Positions 60,136 to 64,000 of a stretch of DNA of 64,000 nt are shown here, piece by piece (the first letter of the stretch is position 1; every line of letters starts with the position of its first letter). The position numbers and the translations under genes were made by a program. A model generated the notes under the pieces. The model saw nothing but the letters and a program-made list of their open reading frames with translations. It was not told the origin of the DNA and made no database searches. Origin of the DNA: Actinomycetota bacterium (GTDB lineage: Bacteria > Actinomycetota > Thermoleophilia > RBG-16-64-13). The DNA lies in assembly GCA_018830645.1 (NCBI GenBank), contig JAHJSA010000013.1:1-64000 (forward strand). Direction: 5' to 3'.

Positions 60136-60738
60136 GTGAGAAGAAGCAAGGCAGGGATCATCATGGCGGCGGGCTTCTTCGCGCTGGTCGCGGTCGCTTG
60201 GCTGTACCTCCAGGACCAGCAGCAGGTCTCTTCCGGCGCTGCGGCGCAGGCCGTCGCCCCTGGCAGGAGTGCCTCCGTGGACCAAGGTGGGTCCGCCGCT
60301 GAATCGCCCGGCGCGGCCCCATCCACTCGGCGGCCGGGCACACCCACCTACGTGGCCGAGGATGAGGGGGCCGGCGGCGTGAACGTCATGGCCGCGGCTC
60401 TCACGCCGGGGGCGTTGGAGACGGATCCATCGCTCGGCGACCTGGCGGCCCAACTCGATCCCGCGACCGAGGTCGGGTTCCTGATCGTGTTCGAGACGCA
60501 TGCCGGAGATCTCTCCAAGTTGGATCTTGTGGCCCTATCGAGTCTCGACTCGCCGGACGGTGAACATCGTGCGATCCGCTGGGTGGGAGAAGACGACTCG
60601 AGCCATCATCGCTCGGGCATGCTGGTCTTCGAACGTGGAGGGCTGGACCTGGCAGCCCCGGGTGATCTCACGCTCACCGTGCGCGATGTGGCTGATGTGC
60701 CGAGCAGGGCGCTCACTTGGCTCCTCCCCCTCCAGTAG
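60136..60738 (+). CDS. Membrane-anchored protein preceding ccdA
   Basis: GTG 60136 after AAGGAG gives 200 aa. One N-terminal membrane segment (GIIMAAGFFALVAVAWLYL), a Ser/Ala/Gly/Pro-rich linker (to about residue 75), and a beta-rich external domain (about 95-200) with EVGFLIVFETHAGDL and DLTLTVRDVADVPSR. No Cys is present, so it is not a thioredoxin. The gene ends 10 bp before ccdA and is probably cotranscribed with it. Function is unknown. Confidence 0.65.
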   Translation: MRRSKAGIIMAAGFFALVAVAWLYLQDQQQVSSGAAAQAVAPGRSASVDQGGSAAESPGAAPSTRRPGTPTYVAEDEGAGGVNVMAAALTPGALETDPSLGDLAAQLDPATEVGFLIVFETHAGDLSKLDLVALSSLDSPDGEHRAIRWVGEDDSSHHRSGMLVFERGGLDLAAPGDLTLTVRDVADVPSRALTWLLPLQ

Positions 60739-60748
60739 GCGCAGAGAC

Positions 60749-61486
60749 GTGGAAGCACCTATACTGCTGGCCCTCGCAGCGGGAGTCGTCTCCTTCCTCT
60801 CGCCGTGCATCGTGCCCATGATCTCGGTCTACCTGACTTTGATAACTGGCATGACCATGGAGGAACTCACCGCCAAGCCGGGGCTCGTGCTCAGACGCAC
60901 CATCGTGGTGAACACGCTCCTGTTCACTCTCGGGTTCACCATAGTGTTCACCCTCGCCGGAGGAGCCGCCGGTGCGCTCGGCGCGGCCCTGCAGCAGGCG
61001 ACGCGCGGGCTCGAGATCGGCGGCGGACTTGTCATCATCTTGATGGGCCTGTCGATGGCCGGTGTGTTCCGCCTCGGCCTGCTGGACAAGATGCGACTCC
61101 CGCTGAAGCGACCTCTCACCAAGCCGAAGGGCCCCCTTGGGTCCTTGGTAGTGGGGCTGCTCTTCGCCGTCACGTGCTCTCATTGCATCGCCCCCACGCT
61201 CCTGTCGATGATGGCGGTCGCCGGCACGACCGGCTCGACCACAGCGGGCATGGTGACCATGCTGGCCTTCTCCATCGGGCTTACCGTGCCCTACCTGGCC
61301 ACGGCCGTGGCCATCACTCCGGCACTGCGAGTCCTCTCGCGGTACAAGCGCACCACGAGATTCGTCGCCGCGGGCACCGGCGTGTTGCTGGCAGGCTTCG
61401 GGGTTCTCGTGGTGGCCGGCCAGTTCACAAGACTGGTGGAGATCAGCTCTCGGCTCTTGCCTTTCCGCGTTCCGCTCGGCATGTGA
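60749..61486 (+). CDS. ccdA: CcdA/DsbD-type cytochrome c biogenesis membrane protein
   Basis: GTG 60749 gives 245 aa with six hydrophobic segments. The paired redox cysteines are in VSFLSPCIVPMIS and VTCSHCIAPTLL, spaced as in CcdA. These proteins carry reducing equivalents from cytoplasmic thioredoxin to extracytoplasmic disulfides. The second motif has an additional CSHC pair. It is encoded between a membrane-anchored protein and an Lgt-like protein. Confidence 0.9.
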   Translation: MEAPILLALAAGVVSFLSPCIVPMISVYLTLITGMTMEELTAKPGLVLRRTIVVNTLLFTLGFTIVFTLAGGAAGALGAALQQATRGLEIGGGLVIILMGLSMAGVFRLGLLDKMRLPLKRPLTKPKGPLGSLVVGLLFAVTCSHCIAPTLLSMMAVAGTTGSTTAGMVTMLAFSIGLTVPYLATAVAITPALRVLSRYKRTTRFVAAGTGVLLAGFGVLVVAGQFTRLVEISSRLLPFRVPLGM

Positions 61487-61517
61487 TCGAAGAACTTCGA
61501 GACTAGGAGGCATCAAG

Positions 61518-62321
61518 ATGCCCTATCGCACCTTCGAAATGATCGTGCTCGGCCCGCTCCACCTGCGCACGTGGGGACTGCTCGTGGGTCTAGGCATCGC
61601 TGCGGGCGCCTTCTTGACGGTTCGACTTGCTCGCGACCGCGGTATCTCGGCGGACAGACTCTGGACCCTCACGATCGTGGTCGCACTGGCCGGCGTACTC
61701 GGCAGCAAGGTACTCTGGGCTCTACAACCAGGTCTCATCGGCGAGACCATCGCCCATCCCCTGCGCCTTGTCTCGGTCTGGGAGGGCGGGCTCACCTTCA
61801 TCGGAGGGTTGCTCGCCGCGGTAACTGCCGGGGTGGTCTACGTGCGCCGAGCCGGACTCCCTGTGCGCCGCACAGCCGATGTGGTCGCTCCCGGCCTCGC
61901 GCTCGGCATTGCGGTGGGACGCGTGGGATGCTTTCTGACAGGTCTTCACCCTGGGAGGCCGACCTCACTGCCGTGGGGCATTGACTACCTCGGAGCGGTA
62001 CGTCACCCGATCCCGCTGTACGAATCCGCACTCGGTCTTCTGCTGCTTGCCGCTGGGCTCATCCTACTGAGACGGCGCACAGCACCCGGTATCACAGCGC
62101 TGGTCGTGGGCCTGGGGTACCTGGTCGGCCGCTCCCTGCTGGACCTTCTCCGCGCGGGGAGCGTCGAGGCGATCGCGGGGACTGATCCCCGCTTCTTGGG
62201 TGAGTTCACACTGACCCAGGGCGTGGCGCTTCTCGCGGTCCCTGGGTTGGCGGGCCTTCTTGTGTGGGTGCTGCGAGGGCGTGCCCATTCCAGCCCGCTT
62301 CGGTCTCGACTCAACCGCTGA
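61518..62321 (+). CDS. Lgt-like membrane protein with altered active site
   Basis: A 267-aa protein with the topology and landmarks of prolipoprotein diacylglyceryl transferase: HLRTWGLLVGLGI, SVWEGGLTFIGGLLA and RHPIPLYESALGL. The signature loop, GRxxNFxxGE in characterised Lgt, reads GRVGCFLTGLHPGRPTSLP, replacing the conserved Asn by Cys and Glu by Leu. It therefore belongs to the Lgt-like side branch and classic lipidation activity is uncertain. AGGAGG precedes the ATG, and the gene follows ccdA by 31 bp. Confidence 0.8.
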   Translation: MPYRTFEMIVLGPLHLRTWGLLVGLGIAAGAFLTVRLARDRGISADRLWTLTIVVALAGVLGSKVLWALQPGLIGETIAHPLRLVSVWEGGLTFIGGLLAAVTAGVVYVRRAGLPVRRTADVVAPGLALGIAVGRVGCFLTGLHPGRPTSLPWGIDYLGAVRHPIPLYESALGLLLLAAGLILLRRRTAPGITALVVGLGYLVGRSLLDLLRAGSVEAIAGTDPRFLGEFTLTQGVALLAVPGLAGLLVWVLRGRAHSSPLRSRLNR

Positions 62322-62375
62322 CGCTCACTGCCTCATGCAACGATCCTCGCAGACGACCCAACGAAGGAGGTGATC

Positions 62376-62444
62376 ATGAAGCGGTTCACCATTCCACGGG
62401 TTGCCCATTGCAGCGAGGGCTGCTCAGCACGGTCCTGGGCATGA
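62376..62444 (+). CDS. Possible 22-residue Cys-containing peptide
   Basis: ATG 62376 is preceded by AAGGAGGTGATC, a perfect complement to the 3' end of 16S rRNA. The frame MKRFTIPRVAHCSEGCSARSWA (given here as 20-residue core plus two) ends at TGA 62442-62444, followed by a strong terminator. The HCSEGC motif could be redox-active, metal-binding or a modified-peptide core. It is the last cistron of the ccdA/Lgt-like operon if real. Confidence 0.45.
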   Translation: MKRFTIPRVAHCSEGCSARSWA

Positions 62445-62467
62445 CCTGAAACTGCCGCCTTCTTTCT

Positions 62468-62512
62468 CCCGAAGCGTTGGAGGGGTGCTGTCTGGGCACC
62501 CCTCCTACGCTT
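62468..62512 (+). terminator. Long-stem hairpin terminator
   Basis: CGAAGCGTTGGAGGGGTGC pairs with GCACCCCTCCTACGCTTCG in an almost perfect 19-bp stem with a 7-nt loop. It lies between the peptide gene and the convergent NfeD-like gene and can serve both strands. Confidence 0.8.
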
Positions 62513-62551
62513 CGCCCATGCTCGACCGCGACGGGTGCGTCACGGTGATCC

Positions 62552-62899
62552 CTACAGGGGTGGCCCCACTATCAGCCGGTTGCCCACGATCTCTGTGATC
62601 ACCACGCTTTCGCCCGGCTGCGGCGAGCCGCCGGTGAAGCCGACGGCCTGGGCAGTCCATAGTTCACCGCGCAGATGCAGCAGCAGTCCTCCTGGGCCAA
62701 CGCGTCTCACACTGGCGTGGGCACCCAGCAACGCCTCCTTTCCCGTGACCACGGTGCGACGCATCGCCCGGATGATGGCTCCGTAGAGCAGAGCGGTTGC
62801 AGCGGCGATCACGAAGTAGGCCGCGAGCGCCTCCGGGAGCGGAAGCACCAAGAAGACTGCCAGGCCTGCGATCGGCGTGAGGAGTACGAGATGGCACAT
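62552..62899 (-). CDS. Short NfeD-like membrane protein
   Basis: ATG 62899, 4 nt after the Rieske stop codon, gives 115 aa. Two membrane segments (LVLLTPIAGLAVFLVLPLP and LAAYFVIAAATALLYG) are followed by an OB-fold NfeD domain: GKEALLGAHASVRRVGPGG, GESVVITEIVGNRLIV. Short NfeD proteins partner with stomatin-like or protease proteins. Coupling to the Rieske gene is clear from the spacing. Confidence 0.82.
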   Translation of the reverse strand: MCHLVLLTPIAGLAVFLVLPLPEALAAYFVIAAATALLYGAIIRAMRRTVVTGKEALLGAHASVRRVGPGGLLLHLRGELWTAQAVGFTGGSPQPGESVVITEIVGNRLIVGPPL

Positions 62900-62903
62900 G
62901 AGT

Positions 62904-63365
62904 CTAGGCCGGGCTCCAGCCTTCGACCCAGATCTCTTCACCCTGCACCGCGACCTTCAACGCAGGCAGGGGGCTTGGGGGAGGACCTGCGAGCACCTCG
63001 CCGGTGGGGGAGAAGACGCCTGCATGACATGGGCAGAAGAAACGCGTGTTGTCGGGTTCCCAGGTGATGATGCAGCCGAGATGCGTACACACGCGCGAGA
63101 GACCGGCGTAGGTGCCATCCTCGAGTTGCAGTAGGGAGCAGGGGGTTTCCTGGTACTCGAAGTCGACCGTGTCGCCGAGAGGGGTCAGTTGGCCCGTCGA
63201 TGCAACGCGCACACGTGCGGCGACTTCGGCCTTGGCCCTGGGAAATGCGTAGCGCACGATCGGCGCAAGAAGACCGACTGCAGCGAAGGCGCCCGTAAGA
63301 CTGAGCACCATCACCAGAAAATCGCGACGTGTTATCGGGCCGGCCGGCTCTCCGCGCGGCTCCAT
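62904..63365 (-). CDS. Rieske [2Fe-2S] protein
   Basis: ATG 63365 gives 153 aa. A Tat-like N-terminus (TRRDFLVMVLSLTGAFAAVG) anchors the protein. The cluster ligands are CTHLGC (Cys, His and the disulfide Cys) and CPCHAG (disulfide Cys/ligand Cys/His) as in QcrA/PetC-type Rieske proteins. No cytochrome b gene is adjacent; an NfeD-like gene follows. A role in membrane electron transfer is likely. Confidence 0.92.
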   Translation of the reverse strand: MEPRGEPAGPITRRDFLVMVLSLTGAFAAVGLLAPIVRYAFPRAKAEVAARVRVASTGQLTPLGDTVDFEYQETPCSLLQLEDGTYAGLSRVCTHLGCIITWEPDNTRFFCPCHAGVFSPTGEVLAGPPPSPLPALKVAVQGEEIWVEGWSPA

Positions 63366-63645
63366 GGATGCACCTCTCGGTTGCTTCTGAGAGACTTGTC
63401 TCTTTCCAGAATAGGCTAGGGGGGTATGCGGAACAAGCATCAACGCGGTCTTGTGGGCACATCATTACGTCATCTTCACAAGACGAGCGCGAAACCACGT
63501 TCGAACTTCCAGCGGCATGGCCCGGTCTTTACGTGTCTTTGACATGAGCGATGGATACTGAGGGCGGCGCCGCGCCTCGAGCCGTGACGAACGCGGCTGT
63601 GGGTTCCAGGAATCCGGCCATCGACGGATCAGCATCGGAGGATTC

Positions 63646-64000
63646 ATGACCGTACCAGCATCGCCCTCTCGTCATAGCCGCAGCCGTAGGAGGTGGCGTC
63701 GTCGTCTGGCAAACTTGCTCATGCTCGCCGGCTTGGGCGTAGTGCTCTATCTGCCGGGCACGTGGGGCTTCACGTGGTGGCAACAGGGGTCCCTGGCCGG
63801 TGAGCTGGCCGGGGCCTACCCGGCGTTGGCCGAATCCACCCCGGAGGAGTACTTCGTCAAGGAAGACATGACTCTCCTGCGGGCCGAGCAAGGAGGGCTC
63901 GCAAAGGCGGGCTTGGAAGCCGAATCTCTCAGCCGTCGGAAGGCTCTGCGACAGGCCTCCTTGGATTTCTCCGCGTCACTGCAAGGGAAGACGGGGGAGC
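63646..64000 (+). CDS. Sortase-like membrane protein (partial, runs off right edge)
   Basis: ATG 63646 after CGGAGG opens a frame to the window edge. A very basic N-terminus (HSRSRRRWRRRLANLL) precedes one membrane segment LMLAGLGVVLYLPGTWGFTWW and a hydrophilic helical region (TPEEYFVKEDMTLLRAEQ). This beginning resembles class D/E sortases, but the catalytic His-Cys-Arg part is not in the window, so the family is tentative. Confidence 0.45.
   Translation, partial: MTVPASPSRHSRSRRRWRRRLANLLMLAGLGVVLYLPGTWGFTWWQQGSLAGELAGAYPALAESTPEEYFVKEDMTLLRAEQGGLAKAGLEAESLSRRKALRQASLDFSASLQGKTGE

Noticed and set aside
62376-62600. Read-through of the UGA at 62442 as a fourth selenoprotein
   Set aside because: The sequence after UGA is low-complexity and contains the terminator hairpin; nothing resembles a protein family.

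Overview
The window comes from a high-GC bacterium that is most likely a deep-branching, anaerobic or microaerobic member of the Actinomycetota. The lineage call is inferred from a PorA-type DUF3068 protein, abundant GTG/TTG/CTG starts, promoters that put the transcription start on the ATG (leaderless mRNAs), and the order tRNA-Ser, large SRP RNA with Alu domain, dnaX, ybaB, recR, aspartate kinase. Tandem hybrid-cluster proteins, corrinoid methyltransferases, selenoproteins and iron-sulfur proteins point to an anaerobic redox lifestyle. 

Layout: 1-5870 is a minus-strand sensory operon (THI5-like binding lipoprotein, DUF3068 protein, dCache/HAMP/PAS histidine kinase, two stand-alone receivers, a receiver-PAS protein running off the edge). 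After an IS481 remnant, an SDR and a DMT permease comes the most unusual part, 8210-10758. It holds three consecutive genes each interrupted by one in-frame UGA followed by conserved-looking sequence, read here as selenocysteine: an ArsR repressor, a DUF5714-AhpD/CMD fusion with a CxxU motif, and a thioredoxin-like protein with a UxxC motif. They are preceded by a 16-Cys duplicated two-CW protein. 

11.4-15.2 kb is a heterodimeric ABC exporter. 15.5-18.5 kb holds an SDH-type Clp-fold protease, a CobW GTPase and a PNPOx-like flavoprotein. 18.6-24.7 kb is a two-component system with putative regulator sites, a repeat-containing secreted protein, a FixH-like protein and a NapH/CcoG-like iron-sulfur membrane protein. 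24.7-33.3 kb is mostly housekeeping (aminotransferase, aspartate kinase, recR with an apparent CTG start, ybaB, dnaX, SRP RNA, tRNA-Ser) plus a degenerate-GGDEF protein. 34.3-39.2 kb has a DUF362 ferredoxin and two tandem hcp genes behind a perfect palindromic operator. A 160-bp MITE-like fold-back element precedes an ABC-2 export operon and a metallophosphoesterase (40.0-44.3 kb). 

44.8-45.0 kb has a promoter overlapping a Fur-box-like sequence and a terminated transcript of about 100 nt. 48.4-52.4 kb encodes a second unusual system: an MttB-family protein, a corrinoid protein and a full-length MtmB (monomethylamine methyltransferase) homologue, both methyltransferases lacking any in-frame UAG (non-pyrrolysine). 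The rest comprises a PadR/HAAS pair, an MMPL transporter, a stand-alone molybdopterin oxidoreductase, a CcdA/Lgt-like/22-aa-peptide operon, a Rieske/NfeD pair and the start of a sortase-like gene.
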